From positions 1 to 52,303 of the forward strand of contig JAQBUV010000006.1 of NCBI GenBank assembly GCA_027623815.1: a stretch of 52,303 nucleotides of DNA, read 5' to 3'. The notes beneath the pieces were generated by a model that searched no databases, was not told where the DNA came from, and worked only from the letters and a program-made list of their open reading frames with translations. Numbering within the stretch: the first letter of the stretch is position 1; the number at the start of each line of letters is the position of its first letter. The position numbers and the translations under genes are program-made. Below, piece after piece: positions 8,429 through 16,454 of this stretch. The stretch is from Casp-Chloro-G3 sp002816715 (GTDB lineage: Bacteria > Chloroflexota > Dehalococcoidia > Lucifugimonadales > UBA3495).

Positions 8429-9463
8429 ATGGAACAGGTAGACTTACAACGTTACCAAATTACAGGACTGCTGGGCACCGGCGCTGACTATGATGTGCGC
8501 GCCGCCATAGACCAGGAAACCCAACAGCAGGTGGTTCTCAAACGGCCAGTTCCCCAGGCCATCAGCCGCCAGATGCACGGGGCAATTGAAGCCCGCACCG
8601 ACCGCACGCTACAGTTCTACCAGGAAGTGGGTAACCAGATTCCCCACCTGTCGCCAATTCTCGGCTACTCCGAACGCGCGAACCACGACAGTTACTACGG
8701 CGATTCCCTGGGTCAAGAATACCGAGTTTTGGTAGTTGCTAGGGCGCAGGGTATCCCCTTGGCCGGGGACGTGCGGGCGCGCATCTTGAAGGTACCCATT
8801 GGTCTGGGACAGAACCTGTTCGCTTTATACCCACTCGCTTATTCGGCCAGCGATACTCCCTTTGCGGTGCAGCAGCAACTGGTTGACCTGCAGGAACAGT
8901 TCTACAAAGCTGGCTACGTGCTGTTGGACCAGGGCCCCCAGAACATTTTCTACCAGCCGGCCACCAACAGCATCACGATCATTGATTCCGGGGACCTGGT
9001 TGCCCCAGATGAGGAAAGCGGCTCAAGAAGTCGGCGGCGCCGGGACATCCACGATTTCTACCTGGAAGTCCTGAAGTATTACATCGTACCTCAGCCCCCG
9101 CCTGGAGACGCCGCCGGTTACCGTGACCCCTACGGAATGCGCCCGGTAATCTCCCTTGAAGAAGAGCTTGACGAATTAGCCCGACGGTTTGGCAACTTCG
9201 CCGACCCGGCCCGCAATGCCGCGCTTTATCTGATCGCCAAGGTGCGTGACCGGGCCTATACTGATTTCGGTGATTTCAGGAAGGACTTGACCGCCTATTT
9301 TGAGGAAGTTAGAATCCGCAACCGGAGCCTGTCCAACCTGAATGAAGCTAAACAGGCCTGGCATGATGCCATGCAATTGCTCCACGGAGACCATTGGCGT
9401 CGCTATTTGTTCGACCCGGTTGCCGACCTGGCCGCATTCGATACATTTTCCGGAAATCCGTAA
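8429..9463 (+). CDS. Protein-kinase-like protein
   Basis: 344 residues with a diverged protein-kinase fold. A glycine loop (ITGLLGTGADYDV, residues 11-23) is followed by VVLKRP with a candidate ATP lysine at K38. A catalytic-loop equivalent is LLDQGPQNIFY (D167, N172), and IIDSGDL has D186 in place of DFG. The HRD histidine is absent. The C-terminal 100 residues are helical and charged, without transmembrane segments. The next gene 54 nt downstream encodes a PP2C-like phosphatase, so the two look like an antagonistic signalling pair. Substrates are unknown, and it could act on a small molecule or be a pseudokinase. Confidence 0.7.
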   Translation: MEQVDLQRYQITGLLGTGADYDVRAAIDQETQQQVVLKRPVPQAISRQMHGAIEARTDRTLQFYQEVGNQIPHLSPILGYSERANHDSYYGDSLGQEYRVLVVARAQGIPLAGDVRARILKVPIGLGQNLFALYPLAYSASDTPFAVQQQLVDLQEQFYKAGYVLLDQGPQNIFYQPATNSITIIDSGDLVAPDEESGSRSRRRRDIHDFYLEVLKYYIVPQPPPGDAAGYRDPYGMRPVISLEEELDELARRFGNFADPARNAALYLIAKVRDRAYTDFGDFRKDLTAYFEEVRIRNRSLSNLNEAKQAWHDAMQLLHGDHWRRYLFDPVADLAAFDTFSGNP

Positions 9464-9517
9464 CGTTTACTAAACCCTCTAATTAGAAAAGCAAGAAATC
9501 CCAAAAGGAAGCCCAAT

Positions 9518-10198
9518 ATGATTGCCAGCACGTACGCCACTTTTCAAGACAACTCCTCTCATGGAGAGGACTCTTTTTTGGTCAAAGACCTGGGCAACGG
9601 CTGTTTTCTGGACGTGATCCTGGATGGAGTCACCGGACACGGTGGTGAAGAGGCCAGCACTTCAGTGGCCAAAGCGCTAGACGCGGCGACCATTAACTCG
9701 TTGGAAGATGTCGTCAAAGTTCTAGAAGACATGAATGCCGAGTTCTTTCAAGTGGGCGGCGGGCGGTTCTTGCTTACCACGGTGTCTGCGACCATGTATC
9801 AAGGTGACCGAATCTACGCCATCAACGCCGGTGACAGTCCGATCTATCACGTTCGGGCCGATTCTCACCAGCAACTGGCGGGAAGAGTCGGCGGATTGCT
9901 CCGCCCCGGCGGCACCAAGGTGATTGGCGGAGATGCGAAACTTACCCTCTATCATACGGAGCTGGATACTGAGCCTGGCGACCGATTAATTGTGGCCAGC
10001 GATGGTGTCAGTGACAACCTGCATGTCTCTCAGTTGGTGGACATCATCCGGAAGGCATCCTCGACGGAAGAAGCCGCGCAGATGGTCAAGGCTCTGATTG
10101 ACTTGCATCTGGAACAGGGCCTAGCCCCCGAGTTAATGGGCGCCAGATATCGCCACGACGACCAGACCGCCATCTTCCGTTTCTTCAGCGCAAGCTAG
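9518..10198 (+). CDS. PP2C-like serine/threonine phosphatase
   Basis: 226 residues, a minimal PP2C domain. The metal-binding acidic residues appear in the expected order: SSHGEDSFLV near residue 13, VILDGVTGHGGEEAS near 30, the central AINAGDSPIYHVR, IVASDGVSDNL and the C-terminal RHDDQTAIF. It would dephosphorylate phosphoserine or phosphothreonine using Mn or Mg. AAGGAAG precedes the ATG. It follows the kinase-like gene and precedes the inositol-phosphate synthase gene, from which it is separated by 243 nt. A regulatory link to that lipid block is possible but only inferred from position. Confidence 0.85.
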   Translation: MIASTYATFQDNSSHGEDSFLVKDLGNGCFLDVILDGVTGHGGEEASTSVAKALDAATINSLEDVVKVLEDMNAEFFQVGGGRFLLTTVSATMYQGDRIYAINAGDSPIYHVRADSHQQLAGRVGGLLRPGGTKVIGGDAKLTLYHTELDTEPGDRLIVASDGVSDNLHVSQLVDIIRKASSTEEAAQMVKALIDLHLEQGLAPELMGARYRHDDQTAIFRFFSAS

Positions 10199-10441
10199 GT
10201 GCCAGGTGAATTGTAAAGCGTCCAGCCGGGACGCCGGTCGCAATAGCGTATCAATACCATATCAAAGTAGTACATTAGTACCTTCACCGGAAGGCGATGA
10301 AGGTTTATCCTAGGTCAACTAGAACGGTTACAGAATTACGTTGAGTAGCTCTGACCGGTTCTTGTGAGAAAATCCTTAAACTGTTAAAATGCACCCGCTT
10401 ACAAGCAGAATGAGCCACGGCGTTCAGTAAGGAGCAGAGCT

Positions 10442-11524
10442 TTGGGGAAGATCAAGGTAGCCATCATTGGGGTGGGCAATTGTGCTTCATCCCTGGTTCA
10501 GGGCATCAACAAGTACGTAGAACTGCCCGAGGGTGAAGACGTCCCCGGGGTCATGCACACCAGAATCGGTGAATATCGTATTGAAGACATTGAAGTTGTC
10601 GCTGCGTTTGATATTGACGAAAACAAGGTCGGCAAAGACCTTTCCGAGGCCATCTATGCCCAACCCAACAACACCCTCAAGTTCGCCGATGTACCGCGCA
10701 CTGGCGTAACCGTTCAGCGTGGCATGACTCATGATGGCATCGGCAAGTACGTGTCCCATTTGGTTAAAAAGTCGAATCATTCCACTGCCGACATATCCGG
10801 CATCCTCAAAGAACGTGAGGTTGATGTCGTCATTAATTACCTGCCAGTGGGTAGTGAAGTGGCCACCAAATGGTACGTTGAGCAGGTCTTAGACGCCAGA
10901 TGCGGATTCATAAACTGTGTCCCCGTGTTTATCGCTAAAGAAGAATACTGGCGGGGTCGTTTTGAGGAGCGGGGACTACCCATCGTTGGAGATGACATCA
11001 AGTCCCAGGTGGGAGCAACCATACTCCACCGGTTACTGACCCGCCTTTTCGAGGACCGGGGCGCAACCATTGAAAACACCTATCAGTTGAACTTTGGCGG
11101 CAACACCGACTTTCTGAACATGCTGGAGCGGGAACGGCTGATCTCCAAGAAGATCTCCAAGACCGGTGCCGTAACCTCTCAAATGGATGAGCAAATCTCA
11201 GCCGATCAAGTCCACATCGGCCCCAGCGACCACGTGCCTTGGCTCTTGGATCGCAAGTGGTGCTACATTCGCATGGAAGGCAAAATCTTCGGCGGAGCGC
11301 CAATCAACATTGAGACCAAACTGGAAGTGTGGGATAGTCCCAACTCCGCCGGGGTGGTAGTGGACGCCATCCGTTGCGCTAAACTTGCTCTGGATCGGGG
11401 AGAGGGGGGCGCGATATACGGGCCCAGCGCATACTTCATGAAATCTCCTCCCATACAGTACACCGACGATGTGGCGCGCCAGATGGTTGAGGACTTTATA
11501 ATCGAGAAGGGCACCACCAGTTAA
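10442..11524 (+). CDS. ino1: Inositol-3-phosphate synthase
   Basis: 360 residues, matching the short actinobacterial/archaeal class of myo-inositol-1-phosphate synthases. It converts glucose 6-phosphate to inositol 3-phosphate with NAD. Visible are the NAD-binding loop IIGVGNCASSLVQGI at the N-terminus, INYLPVGSEVATKWY, the catalytic-domain stretch GDDIKSQVGATILHR and NFGGNTDFLNM. The start is a TTG, with AAGGAG placed 7 nt upstream. The glycosyltransferase and CDP-alcohol transferase genes follow within 28 nt and with overlap, making a three-gene operon for inositol phospholipid synthesis and glycosylation. Confidence 0.95.
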   Translation: MGKIKVAIIGVGNCASSLVQGINKYVELPEGEDVPGVMHTRIGEYRIEDIEVVAAFDIDENKVGKDLSEAIYAQPNNTLKFADVPRTGVTVQRGMTHDGIGKYVSHLVKKSNHSTADISGILKEREVDVVINYLPVGSEVATKWYVEQVLDARCGFINCVPVFIAKEEYWRGRFEERGLPIVGDDIKSQVGATILHRLLTRLFEDRGATIENTYQLNFGGNTDFLNMLERERLISKKISKTGAVTSQMDEQISADQVHIGPSDHVPWLLDRKWCYIRMEGKIFGGAPINIETKLEVWDSPNSAGVVVDAIRCAKLALDRGEGGAIYGPSAYFMKSPPIQYTDDVARQMVEDFIIEKGTTS

Positions 11525-11551
11525 TAAATTCTACGGGAACAGGGTGGGTGG

Positions 11552-12721
11552 ATGGATCGCTTAAAAATAGCGATGGTATCTCCCTATGATTTCACCTGGC
11601 CCGGGGGCGTAACCGCTCACGTGTCCCAACTCAGCAACGAACTGAGACGGTATGGACATCAGGTTCAGGTATTGGCTCCGCATTCCCCTTCCAGACAGGG
11701 TGACGATACTACTCAGTTCGTTCCTCTAGGGCGCTCCGTGCCATTGCCCAGCGGAGGTTCGGTGGCCCGGGTCTCATTGTCCTGGTGGCTCTACCGAAGA
11801 ATACGCTCGCTCCTGGAGCGCGAGTCTTTCGACATTATTCACCTGCACGAACCGCTGGCTCCCGTCCTGCCATTATGCGTGCTGGAAGTCTCCAATGCGG
11901 TGAACATTGGCACCTTCCACGCCTACTACAACCGTCAGCACCTTTACCGGCTGAGCCACCCCATCACCAAGCGCTGGCATGACCGCCTGCATGGCCGCAT
12001 CGCGGTATCTCCAGTGGCCCGGCGCTACGTCAACAACTTTTTCCCTCGTGACTATGAAATTATTCCCAACGGCATCGACGTTGACCACTTCGCCAAGAAC
12101 GCGCAACCCTGGCCCCAATATCAGGATGGCAAGACCAACATCCTGTTCGTAGGAAGGTTGGAAAAACGCAAGGGCCTGCGATATTTGCTGGATGCTTACA
12201 GCCGTCTGCAATGGGAGCTTCCCAACACCCGATTGCTGGTAGTCGGGCCGGGCAGTCCCGATAAAGAATCCCATCGTATCCTCAGCGCGCGCAATCCGCA
12301 GGACGTGGTAATGGTGGGCAAGGTATCGTATAGAGACTTGGCCAGATACTACGCTTCCGCTGATATATTCTGCTCCCCGGCCACCGGAGCAGAGAGTTTC
12401 GGCATCGTACTTTTGGAAGCGATGGCCGCCGGCAAACCGGTGGTCGCATCGGACATTGAAGGCTACAATGGCATCGTCTCCCACGGCAAGCAGGGATTGC
12501 TGGTTCCCAAACGTGACGCTCAAGCCCTGTCCGAAACGCTGTCCTACCTGGCCAACAACCCCGACCTGCGGGCCAGGATGGGAACCCAGGGCCAGCAAAC
12601 GGTTGAGCAATACCGATGGAGTTCGGTGGCCCGCCGGGTCGAAGACTATTACTACGAAACCATAAAATCTGTCCAACAAACGTGTGAGGTAAATGGCCGT
12701 TCTGGGAAGAGAGCAGTTTAG
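11552..12721 (+). CDS. GT4 glycosyltransferase, PimA-like (phosphatidylinositol mannosyltransferase)
   Basis: 389 residues with the GT-B fold of family GT4. The N-terminal acceptor domain begins IAMVSPYDFTWPGGVTAHV, as in PimA. The donor domain has FVGRLEKRKGLRYLL and the E-x7-E motif in AESFGIVLLEAMAAGKPVV. PimA adds mannose from GDP-mannose to phosphatidylinositol at the cytoplasmic membrane face. The setting between inositol-phosphate synthase and a CDP-alcohol transferase is the main reason to prefer this specificity over the many other GT4 activities. The downstream gene starts within its last 29 nt. Confidence 0.78.
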   Translation: MDRLKIAMVSPYDFTWPGGVTAHVSQLSNELRRYGHQVQVLAPHSPSRQGDDTTQFVPLGRSVPLPSGGSVARVSLSWWLYRRIRSLLERESFDIIHLHEPLAPVLPLCVLEVSNAVNIGTFHAYYNRQHLYRLSHPITKRWHDRLHGRIAVSPVARRYVNNFFPRDYEIIPNGIDVDHFAKNAQPWPQYQDGKTNILFVGRLEKRKGLRYLLDAYSRLQWELPNTRLLVVGPGSPDKESHRILSARNPQDVVMVGKVSYRDLARYYASADIFCSPATGAESFGIVLLEAMAAGKPVVASDIEGYNGIVSHGKQGLLVPKRDAQALSETLSYLANNPDLRARMGTQGQQTVEQYRWSSVARRVEDYYYETIKSVQQTCEVNGRSGKRAV

Positions 12722-13322
12722 GTCGGCAATACTCCAATACGTGGAGGTGCCCGGCGCTCGCTTTTTCCGCACCCTTGGGCTCACGCCCAACTCCATCACC
12801 CTGCTGGGGTTTGCGGTATGCGTCGCCGCCGCCTTTCTAGTCGGTTACGGCTGGCTGCTGTGGGGGGGCATTGTTTTCCTGCTGGGCGGCGGCTTGGACC
12901 TCTTCGATGGCGCGCTGGCCCGACTCACCGGCAAGACCACTCCTTTTGGCGCCCTGCTTGACTCGGTATTCGACCGGTTGGGCGAAGCCAGCCTGTTTGT
13001 GGGTCTAGCAATCTACGGGCTGCGGGCCGGATTTGATGAGCAGTTCACCATGTTTTTCCTGACCGCGTTGCTGCTGGCCCTGATATTCTCGCAAGGGGTC
13101 AGCTATCTACGGGCCAGAGGCGAAGGGCTGGGTGTATTCACCAGGGCGGGAGTGATGACCCGCACCGAACGGGTAATCATCCTCGGAGTTGGCCTGATTC
13201 TTGACCATTTCCTTGGCTTCAGCTTGATCGTCTGGGTGCTGGTCGCCATTGCCGGAGTTTCCTGCTTCACCCTGTTCCAACGGATGTTTACCATCCGAAA
13301 TATGCTGGACAAAGCTGGATAA
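12693..13322 (+). CDS. CDP-alcohol phosphatidyltransferase, probable phosphatidylinositol-phosphate synthase
   Basis: 209 residues with about six hydrophobic segments. The family signature is complete: D69xxD72G73xxA76R77, then G86xxxD90xxxD94, read from DLFDGALARL and FGALLDSVFD. These aspartates bind the metals that activate CDP-diacylglycerol. In an operon directly behind inositol-3-phosphate synthase and a PimA-like enzyme, the likely acceptor is inositol 3-phosphate, giving phosphatidylinositol phosphate. Glycerol 3-phosphate (PgsA) is the main alternative. The ATG at 12693 overlaps the previous gene by 29 nt and is preceded by TGAGGT. Confidence 0.82.
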   Translation: MAVLGREQFRSAILQYVEVPGARFFRTLGLTPNSITLLGFAVCVAAAFLVGYGWLLWGGIVFLLGGGLDLFDGALARLTGKTTPFGALLDSVFDRLGEASLFVGLAIYGLRAGFDEQFTMFFLTALLLALIFSQGVSYLRARGEGLGVFTRAGVMTRTERVIILGVGLILDHFLGFSLIVWVLVAIAGVSCFTLFQRMFTIRNMLDKAG

Positions 13323-13581
13323 CCGGCGGCTTCCCGTGTAAACTGGTAGCCGACCAACGGAGACGCCCAGTTAAGTGTCTGACCACCGGGTAGTAGTCCC
13401 TCAGGAGCATGACCGTGACGCCACCGGACATCACCCCAGTACCGCCCACCTGCCTTGGCCCAACGCTGCGGCATACGCTCAGTACCTCTAGCGGTTATAT
13501 ATGAATATATACGATTCCCTGAAGTAATCCGTACGTCGGAGTATCCAGTCCTAAGAAAGCAAACTTCAAGCCGGGTTGATC
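13323..13581 (+). other. 259-nt leader region before ribH, no recognised riboswitch
   Basis: The stretch between the CDP-alcohol transferase gene and ribH holds no convincing gene. It contains several short GC-rich pairings, an AT-rich near-palindrome (TATATATGAATATATA around 13495-13511) and a 31-codon frame from an ATG at 13409 to 13504 with AGGAG only 3 nt upstream. A leader before a riboflavin gene invites an FMN riboswitch, but the conserved FMN-aptamer segments could not be found. Confidence 0.3.
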
Positions 13582-14085
13582 ATGAGTGAAGACTCGCCAG
13601 GAGAAGACAAATTGCCCAAAGAATTGAAGGTAGAAATGAGCGGCCAGGGACTCAGAGTGGCCGTGGTGGTAGCCAGATTCAACGAGTTTGTGACGAAACG
13701 ACTGCTGGAAGGTGCCATTGAAACCCTGACCCGTCATGGCGTCAAAGACGATGACATCACTCTGGCCTGGGTTCCTGGCTCCTTCGAGCTTCCGGTAGTG
13801 GCCAAGGCCTTCGGCCAAAGCGGGCAGTACGATGCCGTAATCTGTTTGGGCGCGGTGATCCGAGGCGAAACCGACCATTACGAAATGGTCGCCAACCAGG
13901 CCGCCGCCGGAATCAGCGCTGCTGGCCGAGAGACTGGCATACCCACTGTCTTTGGGGTGCTCACCACCGAGAACATGGAGCAGGCCATCAATCGCGCTGG
14001 AGGCAAGTCGGGCAACTTGGGCAGCAATGCTGCATCGGCGGCTATCGAGACCGCCCGGCTGGTGCAGGCAATTAAAACCGCCTAA
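13582..14085 (+). CDS. ribH: 6,7-dimethyl-8-ribityllumazine synthase
   Basis: 167 residues from the ATG at 13582 (an in-frame TTG lies 6 nt earlier). It condenses ribityl-aminouracil with dihydroxybutanone phosphate in riboflavin synthesis. Family signatures: VAVVVARFNEFVTKRLLEGA near residue 20, VPGSFELPVVAK, CLGAVIRGETDHYEMV and GVLTTENMEQAINRAG with GKSGNLGSNAA. Other rib genes are not nearby. The N-terminus has about 16 extra charged residues. The gene 27 nt downstream encodes a flavin- or F420-dependent LLM oxidoreductase, a loose functional link. Confidence 0.95.
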   Translation: MSEDSPGEDKLPKELKVEMSGQGLRVAVVVARFNEFVTKRLLEGAIETLTRHGVKDDDITLAWVPGSFELPVVAKAFGQSGQYDAVICLGAVIRGETDHYEMVANQAAAGISAAGRETGIPTVFGVLTTENMEQAINRAGGKSGNLGSNAASAAIETARLVQAIKTA

Positions 14086-14112
14086 GTATACTCGTTACTG
14101 GGGAGGGGATAT

Positions 14113-15015
14113 ATGAAGTTTGGTGTGACTATACCCAACAACTGGGGAATAGAAGACCCGCAGCAGGTACTGGCCTTTGGCCCACTGGCTGAAGAACTGG
14201 GATACGACTCGGTCTGGGTGATGGATCACCTGTTCAACAATGGGTACATTCGGGAGCGGCTGGACGGCAAACCTTACTATAACCCGCTGGCGACCCTCTC
14301 CTACCTGTCGGCCACCACCAAAAAGGTATTGCTGGGCACCTCGGTGCTGGTGCTGCCTTATCACAACCCCATTGAACTGGCGAAATACACCGCCACCCTC
14401 GACCAAATATCGGGAGGCAGGGTTACCCTCGGCGTCGGCGTAGGTGCCATGACCGAGGAGTTCAACGCGTTGGGCATTCCCATGAAACAGCGCGGTTCGC
14501 TGACTAACGAGTGCATTGCCATCATGAAGGAATTGTGGACCAACGAAGACCCCAGCTTCCACAGCCGACGTTGGAACTTCACTGACCTCAAGTTCTCGCC
14601 CAAGCCCGTCCAGAAGCCCCATATTCCCATCTGGGTAGGCGGGGCCAGCCCCGGGGCTCTGAAGCGGGCTGCCACCATGGGCGACGGTTGGCATCCCTCC
14701 GGAGTCGCCGCCGAGAACTACAGCATCAGCCGCCGCGAGATTCAAGAGCTGGCCATGGCTGCTGGGCGAAACCCGGATTCGTTGACCTGGTCGGCACGAG
14801 TAGAAGTAGAGGCTCATGGCGCGCCCTCCAGCGACCGGGCCGCTGGTCGCGCCCGCATCTCAGGTGGCGACGTAAACCAGATGATTGCCGGAATTGCCGC
14901 CTACCAGACCGCCGGGGTAGAGCACATTGTGCTGGCGTTGAACACCGGAGAGGTTCCGAGAATCACCGAGTTGATGGAGACCATCGCCCAGCGGGTGATT
15001 CCTGAGTTTCGTTAG
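14113..15015 (+). CDS. LLM-class (luciferase-like) flavin/F420-dependent oxidoreductase
   Basis: 300 residues of the bacterial luciferase-like TIM-barrel family. Typical features: VTIPNNWG at the N-terminus, GYDSVWVMDHL, LDQISGGRVTLGVGVG (residues 97-112), the KQRG-x-TNE helix, and HIPIWVGGASPGALKRAA. GGGGAGGGG precedes the ATG. These enzymes use F420 or reduced FMN to oxidise alcohols, aldehydes or organic sulfur and aromatic compounds; the substrate here cannot be told. A second, distinct member is at 28531-29484. Large sets of such paralogues are a known trait of SAR202 Chloroflexota. Confidence 0.85.
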   Translation: MKFGVTIPNNWGIEDPQQVLAFGPLAEELGYDSVWVMDHLFNNGYIRERLDGKPYYNPLATLSYLSATTKKVLLGTSVLVLPYHNPIELAKYTATLDQISGGRVTLGVGVGAMTEEFNALGIPMKQRGSLTNECIAIMKELWTNEDPSFHSRRWNFTDLKFSPKPVQKPHIPIWVGGASPGALKRAATMGDGWHPSGVAAENYSISRREIQELAMAAGRNPDSLTWSARVEVEAHGAPSSDRAAGRARISGGDVNQMIAGIAAYQTAGVEHIVLALNTGEVPRITELMETIAQRVIPEFR

Positions 15016-15023
15016 TTTAGAAG

Positions 15024-16454
15024 TTAGACATCTTCCCGGTTCGGCGTTGCTTCACTGTTCGGCTTGCCCCGGTCGGCGACGAACTGCTGAAGGTCGGTCC
15101 AGTCGTGAAGCAGTCCCTGCATCTGCCCTTCGGCTACGTCACCCTGCCCATAGTGGACTTCTTGAAAACCGTCTACTATGTGGGCCACTGGCTCGGTCGG
15201 CAGAGTCCAGCCCAGCACATTCTGGTGCTCCTTGGGAGTCTGCTCCTCCCGCTTTGGGCGGCCAATATCCTGCGCCAGCAGCAGAAATCTATGATACAAC
15301 TCTCTTGGATCACGCGGTTCCGGCCGTCGTCGACTGTCGCCCCCGGCGGCCTGCACCAGATTATCCCACCAGCCGCCAATTATTGATGCTAAATCCTTAT
15401 TTGCCCGTTCCCAACTGAAGAGCGACTCCCTGGTCTCTTCCACCTCACCGGCGCTACGAAAATACCGGCGAAACCGAAACAGACGGAACAAGATCCACCC
15501 AACGATGGCGGAAGCCAGCAAAAAAGCAGTCCACTTCAAGATAGCGATTAAAAGCACTGGCGGGCCACCCTGTTCGACTTCTTCCAGGCTCTCGTGAAAC
15601 TGCTGAATTTGCCGCTGCGCCTCCTCCAAGCTGCTCAAGTCGCCACCGCCGAAGACGCTGGCCAACCAGTTGATGAACATCACCATGCCCGCGGCGATAA
15701 AGCCAAGTCCCAGCGCAATTGGTTTCAGTATCCACAATCCAATTTTGCCGGCAAACCCAAATATCGTCCGGGTTACATCGTCCAGGCCACCCAGGCCGAG
15801 CAGGCTGAACACCAGGCCCAGCAGCAATACCCCACCAACGGCAACCCCGATAGGAATAAACCAGTCCATGGACATTACTTGGGATTCACCCGACTCAGAG
15901 GCGAAACGGGCCATCGACAAGCCCAGTAGTCCAACCCCAAAGAAAGCGAGAACTAAGAAACCGCTGACCACATCCTCAGAGGAAATAGCGTCCGCGATTA
16001 CCCCTAGAAAAACCACTCCCAATCCCCATTGGAAGGTGCTCCTGATGGTATCCAGAGTCACCTCGTCCTGAGCCACCCGGCTGCCCCGCCACCAGAGCAA
16101 CATCAGGAACCCGAAACTCACCACCACGGTAGCCACCGTGTTCAGGTCGCCGTTAAGTATCACTCTGAAGGGAATCAATCCCGATCTGGTGAGCACATTT
16201 GACAGAATCACCAGTGATGCGACACTGGCCACCAGACCCAGTATCCCTTTCAAATTGAGGGAAAACCGGACAGTCTGGATGTACATGGAGAGAACAAATG
16301 ACCACAGCAAGGCCAAGAATGCCAGGACAAAGGGCACATTTGCCTCTGGAAGCTGGATCACAGTGGTAACCACGCTGAAGATTAGATAAAAGACGCAGGT
16401 CTCCAGAAACAGGGCGACGCCAATTAGAAAACTAGTCCGCCAAAACCTGCTCAT
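15024..16454 (-). CDS. Multi-pass membrane protein with DUF4129-like C-terminal domain
   Basis: 476 residues. The first 290 carry about eight hydrophobic helices, another lies near residue 310 (PPVLLIAILKWTAFLLASAIVGWILF), and a soluble C-terminal domain follows with RELYHRFLLLAQDIGRPKREEQTPKEH and LHDWTDLQQF. That pattern matches DUF4129, usually found at the end of transglutaminase-like membrane proteins. No transglutaminase Cys-His-Asp core is visible, so this is a core-less version. It overlaps the DUF58 gene by 23 nt, and MoxR lies beyond, the standard neighbourhood. Role unknown, probably envelope-associated. Confidence 0.7.
   Translation of the reverse strand: MSRFWRTSFLIGVALFLETCVFYLIFSVVTTVIQLPEANVPFVLAFLALLWSFVLSMYIQTVRFSLNLKGILGLVASVASLVILSNVLTRSGLIPFRVILNGDLNTVATVVVSFGFLMLLWWRGSRVAQDEVTLDTIRSTFQWGLGVVFLGVIADAISSEDVVSGFLVLAFFGVGLLGLSMARFASESGESQVMSMDWFIPIGVAVGGVLLLGLVFSLLGLGGLDDVTRTIFGFAGKIGLWILKPIALGLGFIAAGMVMFINWLASVFGGGDLSSLEEAQRQIQQFHESLEEVEQGGPPVLLIAILKWTAFLLASAIVGWILFRLFRFRRYFRSAGEVEETRESLFSWERANKDLASIIGGWWDNLVQAAGGDSRRRPEPRDPRELYHRFLLLAQDIGRPKREEQTPKEHQNVLGWTLPTEPVAHIVDGFQEVHYGQGDVAEGQMQGLLHDWTDLQQFVADRGKPNSEATPNREDV

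Noticed and set aside
13323..13581. FMN riboswitch before ribH
   Set aside because: The conserved aptamer segments could not be found despite the fitting position.
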